Notes: generated from the letters alone by a model not told the origin. A stretch of DNA of 7,482 nt from Desulfotomaculum sp. (GCA_012961725.1 DTYU01000165.1:1-7482), one strand, 5' to 3'. Counted from the stretch's first letter, positions 1 to 7,072 are shown. Numbers and translations: made by a program.

Positions 1-1269
1 CGAAATCTCGCATTCCCTGCAAACCTCGGGCAATTCTGCCGTCTTCCCGGCATTAGCAGCATCCACGACCCGTAGCAGCGCTACTACCAATGCCACAGGG
101 AATTCCCCAAGCCTGGTCAGTTCGTGAACTATGACCCTTTTCGCGGCAGGGGTAGCAAAACGGCTCAACTCGCTCCATTCGACCCGGCCTGTGCCCTGCT
201 GTTTTAAGCCTAAGAGCTGCGTCAGGGGGTAAAGGATATTGGGGCCGAGGCGCAAGGCGGTGAAATATTCGTCTTCTGCCTCCCTAAAGCGGCCTGAAAT
301 GCTGCAGGCATCCCCTAACAGTGAATGAATGCAGTGGGTTGGGAGGAGTTCGCTTCCCCCCTCTAAAGCACGCCGTAACTCTTCAACCGCCGCTTGACCC
401 CGGCCGCCCTTGAGTGCCGAGACTCCTTTCAAAAGGTGAAGGTCGGCGTCGCCTGGGAGCATTATTAAGGCCTGCTCAAGAAGGACCGTCAAGTCATCTT
501 TTCTACCGGCTTTTAGCAGTCCCGCGCCGAGCGCGATCAGCAAATCACGGAAATAGCCCTCATTCCCGCGCGCGAAAGAGAGCGCCTTCTCGAGTTGCTC
601 GATCCCTTTCAAGGTCTCGCCGCCTTGGCAGTACTCTGTGCCTAAGCTAAACAAGAGAAAGGGGTCGTCAGGGTGCTGAGCCAGCGCCTTTTCGATTATG
701 AGAATATTGCGCCGCTTTTTGTTTTTACCCTGAATCACCCGGTCGAGATACCCGAAATGGTGGATCACCAGTTCAGAGAACGCAAGGCCTCCCCCGCTGT
801 TCTTTCTCTTAATTGCGCCAGCCACCTGTTCGTGAATGGCTCCTTCAAAACGATACGCAGGCTTGTTCCTGAATAACCGCACCACCTGGTCTTTGGCTAC
901 TCCTTCACCGTTCCCTAAGTAACTGTAGATCTTCACGAAGTACCCTTCAACATCCGATACGGCCAGAAGCCGCACTAGCTCCTCCGGTTCCACCGGCTCC
1001 AAGATCTCATCGGCATCTAACACCAAGATCCAGTCACCCGTGGCCTGGTCTAAGGCATAGTTCCGCGCCGCCGCGAAATCGTCCCGCCAGGGAAAGTTGA
1101 AAACCCTTGCCCCGGCCTCAGCGGCTAATTCCGCCGTCCTGTCGGCGGAGCCCGTATCAACTACGACCACTTCCCTTACCAAACCCCCAACGCTGCTGAT
1201 ACAAGCGCCGATACTCTGCTCCTCGTCCCGCGCAATCACACAAAGGCTCACAGACAAACCGCTGCTCAA
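1..1269 (-). CDS. Family 2 glycosyltransferase with TPR-like tail (third gene of operon, 3' end outside window)
   Basis: Seen: an uninterrupted reading frame of 423 codons that leaves the window at its left edge, so the C-terminus is missing. The start is TTG at 1269-1267. AGGGAGG lies 8 bases upstream, and the start overlaps the stop of the preceding gene (TTGA). The GT-A domain covers about residues 7-180: SLCVIARDEE near the N-terminus, VVVVDTGSADRT (34-45) for nucleotide-sugar binding, DFAAARN (64-70), the metal-binding DAD at 85-87, RLFRN (131-135), AIHEQ (144-148) and HHFGY just after. TPR-like helical pairs follow at about 204-236, 273-306 and 310-343. Family knowledge: such enzymes move a sugar from a nucleotide sugar to an acceptor in the cytoplasm, and SunS has the same GT2 plus TPR layout. 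Sugar and acceptor cannot be read from the sequence. The glycosyltransferase call is firm; the substrate is unknown. Confidence 0.9.
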   Translation of the reverse strand, partial: MSSGLSVSLCVIARDEEQSIGACISSVGGLVREVVVVDTGSADRTAELAAEAGARVFNFPWRDDFAAARNYALDQATGDWILVLDADEILEPVEPEELVRLLAVSDVEGYFVKIYSYLGNGEGVAKDQVVRLFRNKPAYRFEGAIHEQVAGAIKRKNSGGGLAFSELVIHHFGYLDRVIQGKNKKRRNILIIEKALAQHPDDPFLLFSLGTEYCQGGETLKGIEQLEKALSFARGNEGYFRDLLIALGAGLLKAGRKDDLTVLLEQALIMLPGDADLHLLKGVSALKGGRGQAAVEELRRALEGGSELLPTHCIHSLLGDACSISGRFREAEDEYFTALRLGPNILYPLTQLLGLKQQGTGRVEWSELSRFATPAAKRVIVHELTRLGEFPVALVVALLRVVDAANAGKTAELPEVCRECEIS

Positions 1270-3056
1270 GACAACAGCCTCCCTGCCGGCCCGCACTTGT
1301 ATTCCATCATGCGCCGGACCGCGGCGGCCTTGCCTTGCAGGTAGGCCGACAGGGCCGTACAACCGAGGGGTGATAAGTGAATCAGCAGCTCGATCGTTTT
1401 GGCCGCCAGCCTGGCGGAACTCGAGATACCTGTTCCGGGAGACATAGGCGCGTGGCGCAGGCAGTTCTCCAAAATCTCCACCGTTGCCTGAACAACCGCC
1501 GCCTCGCGGTTTTTTTCCGGCCGGCCGGAGAGAGAACCGTTACGGCACAGTGAAATCAGGTTCACGAGCGCCCAGGCAGCGTCCCGTCCTTCGGCCCTGC
1601 GCCACAATGAAAAGGCCTTCGTTTTTGCTTCCTTGTACTCTTCTTGAAGGATCAGGGCAACCACTTCCGTGGCAGTCAGTTCACGGTCGATTTCCCCGCC
1701 GGTGCACCGGATGCAGTCTATCAAAGCAAGCGCCTCTTCAAATCGTCCTGCGTACACCAAGAACCGGGCCAAACGCCGAGCCATATTCTTATCAGAAGTA
1801 AAACTCCTTTCTCCGGCAGCCGGCTCCCGAAGACCGGCGGCCGATTCAAGGCATGCACACGCCAGCTCAGCGCACCCGGCCTCAAAAAACAGCTCAGCCA
1901 GGGCTTCAGCCTGCTCGGGACAGGCGAGGTGTCCGGCAAGTTTCAAGTGTTCGAACGCACCCTGCGGCCCTTTTTCCGCTAAACACAGCAAGAACAGACC
2001 ATAGAGCGGATAGATATACCCCGGCTCAGAAGATAGGGCGTGCTCATAATAGTCCTTCGCCGGTTTCGGCCGGCCGAGCTTTTCATGGCAATACCCTAAA
2101 TGGTACAAGGAGAGAAAGCTTTCCGTGCCGTTTGTATGGCTGAAGATCGCCGGCGGCCGGCCGCAGTTTATCGCTTCCTTGAACCACTTAATGGCTATTT
2201 CATACTCACCCCTCTGTTCGAACAGCACCCCGCCTTCAAAGAACAGGTCGGTATAAGCAGGGTACCGGAGCGACTCTTCTATGCAGACGCAGATGGCCTC
2301 ATCTATTTTCCCCAAGGTTTTTAAGCAGATTACCAGGAAACGGACAGCCGGTGCCCGGAATAAGACCTGTGTGTCAGTGAGGCGGGCGCAGGACTCCTGC
2401 AAACAGGGGAGGGCCTTCGCCGCCTTTCCGAGACCCAGCCATTCAACGCCGAGATAGTACTGGAGAAAGGGATTGTTCGGCTCCGCCGCCGCCGATCGCC
2501 GGAGGAGTGTAAGGTTGCGGCCCCTTTTGCGGTTGCGCTCCTTTCCGGAGCGTGATTGATGCCATATGACCGGCCTCTCCGCGATCCCCACCACTCCCGG
2601 ACGGCTGACGGTAACCTGCTCGTGAATGCGGCCCCGAAAGCGGTATTCCGCGCTGTTGCGGAAGAACCGCAGCACAGGGAACCGGCTGTAGTCACTGGTA
2701 GACTCGGGGGTCCGGTTGCAAAGCGGCAGGAGATAGGCCTCGTAACCGCTGTCATTGTTGGCAAGAACCCGCAGGTCAGCAGGTACAGCATCCAATTGTT
2801 CGTCGGCATCGAGCGATAAGATCCAGTCGCTGCCCGTTCGGGTTATGGCAAAATTACGGGCGGCGCTGAAATCGTTATGCCAGTGGTAGAGGAAAACCTT
2901 ATCGGTATACCGGCGCGCGATCTCCACCGTCCTGTCGGCTGAACCGGTATCCACAACCACTATTTCGTCGACCAGACCCTGTACGCTCTTTAGACAGTTA
3001 GCCAGGTTCTCCTCTTCATCGCGGACGATCATGGCCAAACCGATTGTCTGTTTCAT
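1266..3056 (-). CDS. Family 2 glycosyltransferase with TPR-like repeats (596 aa, second gene of operon)
   Basis: Seen: ATG start at 3056 with AAGGAGG 13 bases upstream. An in-frame TGA (the stop of the preceding gene) lies two codons before the ATG, so no earlier start is possible. The catalytic domain is residues 1-180: LAMIVRDEEE, EIVVVDTGSADRT (31-43), NDFSAARN (61-68), DAD at 83-85, RFFRN (130-134) and RIHEQ (143-147). TPR-like segments sit at about 196-229, 268-303, 316-347 and 428-450; the last 100 residues are helical without a clear motif. It is paralogous to both neighbours but the most divergent. After HEQ it has WHQSRS where the others have an H-H-(F)-G-Y segment. Its stop overlaps the next gene's TTG, implying translational coupling. 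Inference: a cytoplasmic sugar transferase acting on a protein or glycan acceptor bound by the TPR region. The specific substrate is unknown. Confidence 0.93.
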   Translation of the reverse strand: MKQTIGLAMIVRDEEENLANCLKSVQGLVDEIVVVDTGSADRTVEIARRYTDKVFLYHWHNDFSAARNFAITRTGSDWILSLDADEQLDAVPADLRVLANNDSGYEAYLLPLCNRTPESTSDYSRFPVLRFFRNSAEYRFRGRIHEQVTVSRPGVVGIAERPVIWHQSRSGKERNRKRGRNLTLLRRSAAAEPNNPFLQYYLGVEWLGLGKAAKALPCLQESCARLTDTQVLFRAPAVRFLVICLKTLGKIDEAICVCIEESLRYPAYTDLFFEGGVLFEQRGEYEIAIKWFKEAINCGRPPAIFSHTNGTESFLSLYHLGYCHEKLGRPKPAKDYYEHALSSEPGYIYPLYGLFLLCLAEKGPQGAFEHLKLAGHLACPEQAEALAELFFEAGCAELACACLESAAGLREPAAGERSFTSDKNMARRLARFLVYAGRFEEALALIDCIRCTGGEIDRELTATEVVALILQEEYKEAKTKAFSLWRRAEGRDAAWALVNLISLCRNGSLSGRPEKNREAAVVQATVEILENCLRHAPMSPGTGISSSARLAAKTIELLIHLSPLGCTALSAYLQGKAAAVRRMMEYKCGPAGRLLS

Positions 3057-3059
3057 GCT

Positions 3060-5042
3060 TCAACAAGTGCCTCCTTGAAGCTCTGCCAAGAGTTCACGGA
3101 AGACAGGCACCTCCGGATATCGATCGACTGCCTCCCGCAAGATCTGCCGGCGTATCTCTTCATAAAGCCTGATCAGCCTGATGTAGTAACGCGGTTCGCC
3201 CGGGTCGAGCGCCTGCGCCCGCCGGTAGAAATCACCTGCCTCCAAGAATTCGCCCTTTTGGCACAGAATCTCCGCCAGGGTGAAGCAGGTCTCGGCACAG
3301 TCCGGCTCAGTCTCTAAATGAAGGCGAAGGTAACGTTCGGCGGATTCCAAGTAACCGTACCGGTAAAAGAGTTCGCCTACAGCCCGGGCGTTCTTGGCCA
3401 AAGATTCTTGAGAGAGGCCGGAGAGGAGCGACTCCGCCCGGTCCTTCTCTCCCATGTCGAGCGCCCGCATAACAATATCCAAGAGCAGGGAAATTCCCTC
3501 TTCGCCCAGGGTAGTCCCAGGGGCTTTCTTGCGCCTCCCTAAGGAATCCCGCAACATGCCCACAACCGCGCCGGTATCTAAAGAAAGTCCGAGCGCAAAC
3601 AGCTCTTCGACCAGCGCTCGCACCTTCCGGCGGTTCCCCTGCAGCCAAAAACAGAGAATCTTATTCAGTTTGGCCAGCGGGTATAACCGATTATCCGGGC
3701 CGAAACCGTCTAAGATACGGAGGGCCTCTAAGTACCGCCGCTGTTGGACCAGGCAGATCGCTTTCCATAGCAGAATCTCCGGAGGGGGTTCCGACTCCCC
3801 TGTGCCCCGCTCCAAGTATTCAAGCGCCAACGGGTACGCAAACTGCTGAAAAAGAATCTGCCCCATCAAGAGGTTTGCCTGCGGGGTGCAGAAGTCGCAG
3901 AGTTTTGCGAGGCAGTTTTTCGCATAAGCCGGATCCGTGCGCGGTTCAAGGAGGCGTGTAATGCTCTCGAGGGCCTGGACAAAGAACGGGTTGTCCCGCA
4001 GGCTCATGATGTAGTAACGCAAGGCCTCTTCCGGGTTCAAAAAGAGTTCCGCTATCCGCCCGAGCTGATAACAGGAACGAAACCCCCGGACGCCATGGAA
4101 AGAGGCGTAATAGGCCGGCTGCTCCGGCAGCGACAGCGCCCTTTGAAAGAAATCATACGCCCGGGCATAATCCTTCTGCTCGTAACTGATCAGCCCGCCG
4201 TAGTAATAAAGGTCGGCATAGTCGGGGAACAGGCTGAGTCCGAGCCGGAGTGTCTCTAAGGCCTGTTCGGGCCTGCAGGCCGCATGGTAAGCCAGGACGA
4301 TGTAACGCAGCAGCTTGGGCAGATAGATCGTCTGGGGATCAATGCCGTCAGCCGCCCTGGTCAGTTCCGCCGCCGCCTCCTCATACCGCTGGGCCCGGTA
4401 GAGTTCCACCCCGTAGTGATAGCGCAGCAAACGGTTCTCCGGTGTACCGGACAGTTCCCGACGGACCAGCTCCAAATTCCGGTTCTTCTTGTCTTTTGCG
4501 CGAATATGCCGGTTCAGGTAGCCGTGGTGCAGGATCACAAAGTCCTCGGCAACCTGGTATTTCGCCTGGCTGTTCTTTTCTAAAATGACGTCCACTATCT
4601 GCTCGTGAATCGCCCCGCGAAACCTGTAATCCCGCCGGTTTCTAAAGAGGCGGAAGACCAAGTCGGGGCAGGGCTCGATCCATCCCTCATCACCTAAATA
4701 GTTAATGATTTTAACAAAGTAGCCTTCTACGGTCTCCGCGGCGGTCAACCGGCGGAGCACATCCCTGCTTTCTCCTGCCAGCTCCTCATCGGCATCCAAA
4801 AACAGGATCCAATCCCCGGTTGCCCGTTCGAGCGAGGCGTTGCGCGCGTCGCTGAAGTTATCATTCCAGGGGAAACGGTGAACCTGGGCACCGAATTCAC
4901 TCGCTATCTGACAGGTCCGGTCGGTAGAGCCCGTGTCCACGACCACCATTTCGTCCACGGCGCCCGCCACGCTCGCCAGACACCGGCGGAGGTTCTGCTC
5001 TTCGTCCTTCACGATCATGCACAAGCTGATCCTGACATCCAA
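3060..5042 (-). CDS. Family 2 glycosyltransferase with TPR repeats (660 aa, first gene of operon)
   Basis: Seen: start codon TTG at 5042-5040, preceded by GAGG 11 bases upstream. A TAG lies in frame just beyond, and no ATG precedes the conserved ISLCMIVKDEE block, so TTG is the most credible start. The GT-A domain (1-185) contains MVVVDTGSTDRT (32-43), DNFSDARN (61-68), DAD at 83-85, RLFRN (131-135), AIHEQ (144-148) and LHHGY (171-175). TPR-like helical pairs follow at roughly 205-238, 276-307, 322-351, 388-413, 424-447, 551-580 and 583-614. Family knowledge: family 2 inverting transferases use the DxD for metal-nucleotide sugar binding, and a TPR tail can hold peptide acceptors or mediate dimerisation, as in SunS. 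The gene heads the minus-strand operon and is divergent from the repeat-protein gene at 5181, with 138 bases between them. Acceptor and sugar are unknown. Confidence 0.94.
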   Translation of the reverse strand: MDVRISLCMIVKDEEQNLRRCLASVAGAVDEMVVVDTGSTDRTCQIASEFGAQVHRFPWNDNFSDARNASLERATGDWILFLDADEELAGESRDVLRRLTAAETVEGYFVKIINYLGDEGWIEPCPDLVFRLFRNRRDYRFRGAIHEQIVDVILEKNSQAKYQVAEDFVILHHGYLNRHIRAKDKKNRNLELVRRELSGTPENRLLRYHYGVELYRAQRYEEAAAELTRAADGIDPQTIYLPKLLRYIVLAYHAACRPEQALETLRLGLSLFPDYADLYYYGGLISYEQKDYARAYDFFQRALSLPEQPAYYASFHGVRGFRSCYQLGRIAELFLNPEEALRYYIMSLRDNPFFVQALESITRLLEPRTDPAYAKNCLAKLCDFCTPQANLLMGQILFQQFAYPLALEYLERGTGESEPPPEILLWKAICLVQQRRYLEALRILDGFGPDNRLYPLAKLNKILCFWLQGNRRKVRALVEELFALGLSLDTGAVVGMLRDSLGRRKKAPGTTLGEEGISLLLDIVMRALDMGEKDRAESLLSGLSQESLAKNARAVGELFYRYGYLESAERYLRLHLETEPDCAETCFTLAEILCQKGEFLEAGDFYRRAQALDPGEPRYYIRLIRLYEEIRRQILREAVDRYPEVPVFRELLAELQGGTC

Positions 5043-5081
5043 TGTCCCTTTTACCTCAATCTATCAAGAAACTTTTTAGTC

Positions 5082-5110
5082 AATATATGCCAAGAAACTG
5101 TAACATTCTA
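5082..5110 (-). promoter_or_regulatory. Candidate promoter of the glycosyltransferase operon
   Basis: On the minus strand, TATATT (5082-5087) matches five of six bases of the -10 consensus. The hexamer 17 bases upstream, TAGAAT (5105-5110), matches only three of six at -35. Transcription would begin near 5075, giving a leader of about 30 bases before the TTG at 5042. It is the best -10 in the divergent spacer, but the -35 is weak. Confidence 0.3.
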
Positions 5111-5180
5111 CTGCTGCCATAAATATCCTGAAACAAAGGGGAGTTGACCCCCAAAACTGCAAGGAGAGGATGATCTTCTT

Positions 5181-5909
5181 ATGCCCAACTTTAAAATCTT
5201 TCAAGACGACGCCGATAAAGCGCGAATTAAGATCTACGGCAGCCAAAACGTTGCGCTGAGCACCGACTCAACGGGCAATATGGTAGTCACTGCCCCCGCC
5301 GAAGGGCTGTCCATTACGCCCCCAAGCGGCGGGCTGTCGATTACCCCGCCGGCAAGCGGTCTTACCGTCACCGCGCCCGCCGAGGGACTGTCGATCACCC
5401 CGCCCACCGGGGGGCTGTCAATCACACCGCCCACCGGCGGGCTCTCGGTCACCCCGCCGGCAAGCGGTCTCACCGTCACGGCACCTGCCGAAGGACTGTC
5501 AATCACACCACCAACCGGCGGGCTCTCAATTACACCGCCGACTGACGGCCTGCTGATCACCAGCGCCGGGCTGGCCACCGCGCTGGCAACGACCGACGTA
5601 TCGGCAGTACGGGCCAACTTTACGGATACCGCCGGCAGCCCCGACACCACGTACACCGTCTTAGGTGTCAAGACATGGACGTTCGGCATTTACAACGCCT
5701 CCACGGACATCGCCCCCGCAACAGTGAAACTACAGATCAGCCCGGACAGTACCAACTGGATCGACCACGCCGGCCCGATCACGTTGAACACCGGCGATGT
5801 CGATACCTTAGTGGCCACAGTCTTCCTGAAATATGCCCGGGTCTACTATGCGGCCGTCGATGTGAACAGCGCCGTCACCCTGAACATCTTCTTCCAGGGC
5901 CAGACGTAA
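5181..5909 (+). CDS. Nonapeptide-repeat protein with C-terminal DUF6385-like domain (242 aa)
   Basis: Seen: ATG start with AAGGAGAGG beginning 20 bases upstream. Three parts follow. Residues 1-34 are a charged N-terminus ending in STDSTGNM. Residues 35-124 are ten tandem nine-residue units of form (S/T/V)(I/V)T(A/P)P(A/T/S)(E/G/S/D)GL. This block has 26 Ser/Thr and 17 Pro in 90 residues, and no Lys, Arg, Cys or aromatic residue. Residues about 140-242 form a probable beta-rich domain with TWTFGIYN, LQISPDSTNW and FLKYARVYY, ending in IFFQGQT. No signal peptide, membrane segment or sorting motif is visible. The C-terminal domain recurs in the next gene. From memory it resembles the uncharacterised domain named DUF6385 of Firmicutes; I cannot check this. 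The repeat composition resembles a mucin-like, glycosylatable stalk, and a glycosyltransferase operon starts 138 bases away on the other strand. A structural or spore-surface role is inference. Confidence 0.85.
   Translation: MPNFKIFQDDADKARIKIYGSQNVALSTDSTGNMVVTAPAEGLSITPPSGGLSITPPASGLTVTAPAEGLSITPPTGGLSITPPTGGLSVTPPASGLTVTAPAEGLSITPPTGGLSITPPTDGLLITSAGLATALATTDVSAVRANFTDTAGSPDTTYTVLGVKTWTFGIYNASTDIAPATVKLQISPDSTNWIDHAGPITLNTGDVDTLVATVFLKYARVYYAAVDVNSAVTLNIFFQGQT
5283..5552 (+). repeat. Ten tandem 27-bp units inside the repeat-protein gene
   Basis: Units start at 5283 and every 27 bases after, each encoding nine residues. Three kinds are distinguishable: APAEGL-type (units 1, 4, 8), PP(S/T)GGL-type (2, 5, 6, 9, with 10 a PPTDGL variant) and PPASGL-type (3, 7). 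Units 3-4 and 7-8 match closely 108 bases apart, giving a four-unit higher-order period; units 1-2 fit as the partial copy before it. A degenerate eleventh unit (LITSAGL) follows 5552. Differences between like units are mostly at third codon positions. Confidence 0.95.
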
Positions 5910-5914
5910 AACCG

Positions 5915-5944
5915 GGGAAGACCGTGGTTCGACCCGGTCTTCCC
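5915..5944 (+). terminator. Hairpin after the repeat-protein gene, possible (leaky) terminator
   Basis: GGGAAGACCG (5915-5924) pairs perfectly with CGGTCTTCCC (5935-5944) around a ten-base loop, starting five bases after the stop codon. The tract after it is TTCCTCT rather than a run of T, so termination is probably partial. It may instead protect the upstream message while some transcripts continue into the gene at 5996. Confidence 0.55.
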
Positions 5945-5995
5945 TTCCTCTAACTGCACCATATTAAACGCCTTTGCTCAGGGGGTTTAACTTCT

Positions 5996-6460
5996 GTGAG
6001 GAAAATTAACGGCCTGCCGCCGGATTACGCAAGGCCTGTCCCTCAAAAAGACCGTCAGTATTCAGATCTCCTGCTGGGAGCACTCACGGCCGCATCCTGC
6101 ATTCTTTTGTGCCGCCAACATCACCCCAGTTGCTATAAACCGGGCTTTACGAGTGTCGTGGAACATAACCTGCCCACCCGGGATGAGGAACATCACAGTA
6201 AAGCCATTGATATCTCCCGGATAAGGACCTTCTCTTTTCTTCTCCTCAATGACGGTCCCAACCCCGTGATAGCCCAGCCGGAGCTGAGCGCGGACGGAGA
6301 GACCTGGGATCCTTTTGGCGAACTGGCATACGTGATCGAACCCGGCGGAAAACGCCTCTTTGTCCTTCAGTTTTTCCTGCGCTATGCCCGGCTCAAGTTC
6401 CGAAACAAATACCTGGGCCGCGATACAGTAATCACCGTATGGTTTCAGGGGCAAAGCTGA
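5996..6460 (+). CDS. Small protein sharing the DUF6385-like C-terminal domain (154 aa)
   Basis: Seen: GTG start at 5996 with AGGGGG ten bases upstream; stop TGA at 6458. The first 65 residues are proline- and histidine-containing, with a short hydrophobic stretch around 24-39 (LLLGALTAASCILLC). That stretch lies too far from the N-terminus, with acidic and basic residues before it, to be a convincing signal peptide. Residues about 70-154 align by eye with the C-terminal domain of the protein at 5181: FSFLLLND against WTFGIYNA, PELSADGETWD against LQISPDSTNWI, FFLRYARLKF against VFLKYARVYY, and VWFQGQS against IFFQGQT at the very end. The nonapeptide repeats are absent. It is probably co-transcribed or loosely coupled with the upstream gene across a hairpin. 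No enzyme motif is visible; a structural role is a guess. Confidence 0.75.
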   Translation: MRKINGLPPDYARPVPQKDRQYSDLLLGALTAASCILLCRQHHPSCYKPGFTSVVEHNLPTRDEEHHSKAIDISRIRTFSFLLLNDGPNPVIAQPELSADGETWDPFGELAYVIEPGGKRLFVLQFFLRYARLKFRNKYLGRDTVITVWFQGQS

Positions 6461-6506
6461 CGGGGTTGTCGTAATCGTACCGTTAAGGGGCTCCCGCCGA
6501 ACTTTG

Positions 6507-6555
6507 AAAAAAGAAGCCTGCATGACAATGATACAGGCTTCCTTTTGCGTTTTTT
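6507..6555. terminator. Bidirectional intrinsic terminator between convergent genes
   Basis: GAAGCCTG (6513-6520) pairs with CAGGCTTC (6534-6541) around a 13-base loop. Six A residues (6507-6512) precede it and CTTTT plus a further T6 run (6550-6555) follow it, so each strand has a T tract after the stem. It sits between the stop of the plus-strand gene (6460) and the stop of the minus-strand gene (6562), where it would serve both. Confidence 0.8.
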
Positions 6556-6561
6556 CCGGGC

Positions 6562-7017
6562 CTATGGGCAAACGGTATCGTCCACGCAGATAATCGTTTG
6601 GGTGCACAGATTGGTAACGGTAAAGGACAGCGTCACGGGACCCGAGACGGAAGTGGCGGTCGTGGTAATGGCGCTGGCGTCGCAGGTTGCCGATGAAGTC
6701 ACCAGCGGCACCGTCGGGCCGCAGCAGAGCGTAAGGCTATCCGGCAAGGTGACTGAGCCGCTGCTGCCGACGACATTGCAAAAGTCCTGGAAGGTCGCAC
6801 CCTGTTGCACATACTGGTACTCAAACTGAGCGTCATAGGAGAAAGAGAGCGTCGGCGGCGTCGCGCCAAGGTTTGCCGTGACGTTGTATACCGCGACGCC
6901 GCATTCGTCCCCCGCGCCTACTACCGGGGTGTGCGCCGGATCCGTACAGGTGACTGTCTCTGCAAAGGTAGAAGCAATTGTGGTCACCTCATTCACGCAA
7001 AGCTTTCGAATGGCCAT
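6562..7017 (-). CDS. Cysteine-rich protein of unknown function (151 aa)
   Basis: Seen: ATG at 7017 with GGAGGG eight bases upstream, stop TAG at 6564-6562. An ATG eight bases earlier is out of frame. Ten cysteines fall at 7, 24, 39, 80, 98, 99, 112, 138, 144 and 150. The only basic residues are Arg4 and Lys5; the rest is Thr/Ser/Val-rich with Asp/Glu, so the protein is acidic and probably beta-sheet rich. There is no signal peptide or membrane segment. L-T-L-C-C followed by twelve residues and C (95-112) resembles the Cys-Cys linking motif I recall from Bacillus endospore appendage (Ena) subunits. There, however, the motif is N-terminal and followed by a longer domain, so this is only a hint. 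I do not recognise the family. Composition without a secretion signal would suit a disulfide-linked spore-surface protein; other roles are open. Confidence 0.8.
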   Translation of the reverse strand: MAIRKLCVNEVTTIASTFAETVTCTDPAHTPVVGAGDECGVAVYNVTANLGATPPTLSFSYDAQFEYQYVQQGATFQDFCNVVGSSGSVTLPDSLTLCCGPTVPLVTSSATCDASAITTTATSVSGPVTLSFTVTNLCTQTIICVDDTVCP

Positions 7018-7043
7018 CGAAACATCCCTCCGTTTTTGCTACC

Positions 7044-7072
7044 ATTATATGGTCACTTTAGGGAAGTGTTAC
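7044..7072 (-). promoter_or_regulatory. Sigma-A-type promoter of the cysteine-rich protein gene
   Basis: On the minus strand, a perfect TATAAT (7044-7049) lies 17 bases from GTAACA (7067-7072), which matches four of six -35 bases. Transcription would start near 7037, giving a leader of about 20 bases that contains the GGAGGG ribosome binding site. Confidence 0.6.

Noticed and set aside
1510..1516. Run of seven T (A7 on the coding strand) in the 596-aa glycosyltransferase, as a possible frameshift site
   Set aside because: The frame stays open through it, and no alternative frame continues into a recognisable product.
1519..2162. Three GGCCGGCC palindromes within about 650 bases (1519, 2068, 2155)
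   Set aside because: Each encodes Gly-Arg-Pro as GGC CGG CCG in the same reading frame, so codon preference explains them.
5138..5152. GGGG-AGTTGA-CCCC hairpin and a TTGACC hexamer before the repeat-protein gene
   Set aside because: The stem is only four base pairs, and no -10 element lies at the right distance after TTGACC.
5283..5552. Repeat array as a possible CRISPR array
   Set aside because: The 27-bp units are directly adjacent without unique spacers and keep a coding frame throughout.
5234..5689. Long open frame on the minus strand opposite the repeat gene (151 codons)
   Set aside because: It is the mirror of a GC-rich tandem repeat: its own repeats come from the 27-bp units, and the plus-strand frame has the ribosome binding site and a domain shared with its neighbour.
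6062..6607. Minus-strand frame of 181 codons across the 154-aa gene and the terminator
   Set aside because: It runs through the bidirectional terminator and overlaps two better supported genes; it shows no domain and no credible ribosome binding site.
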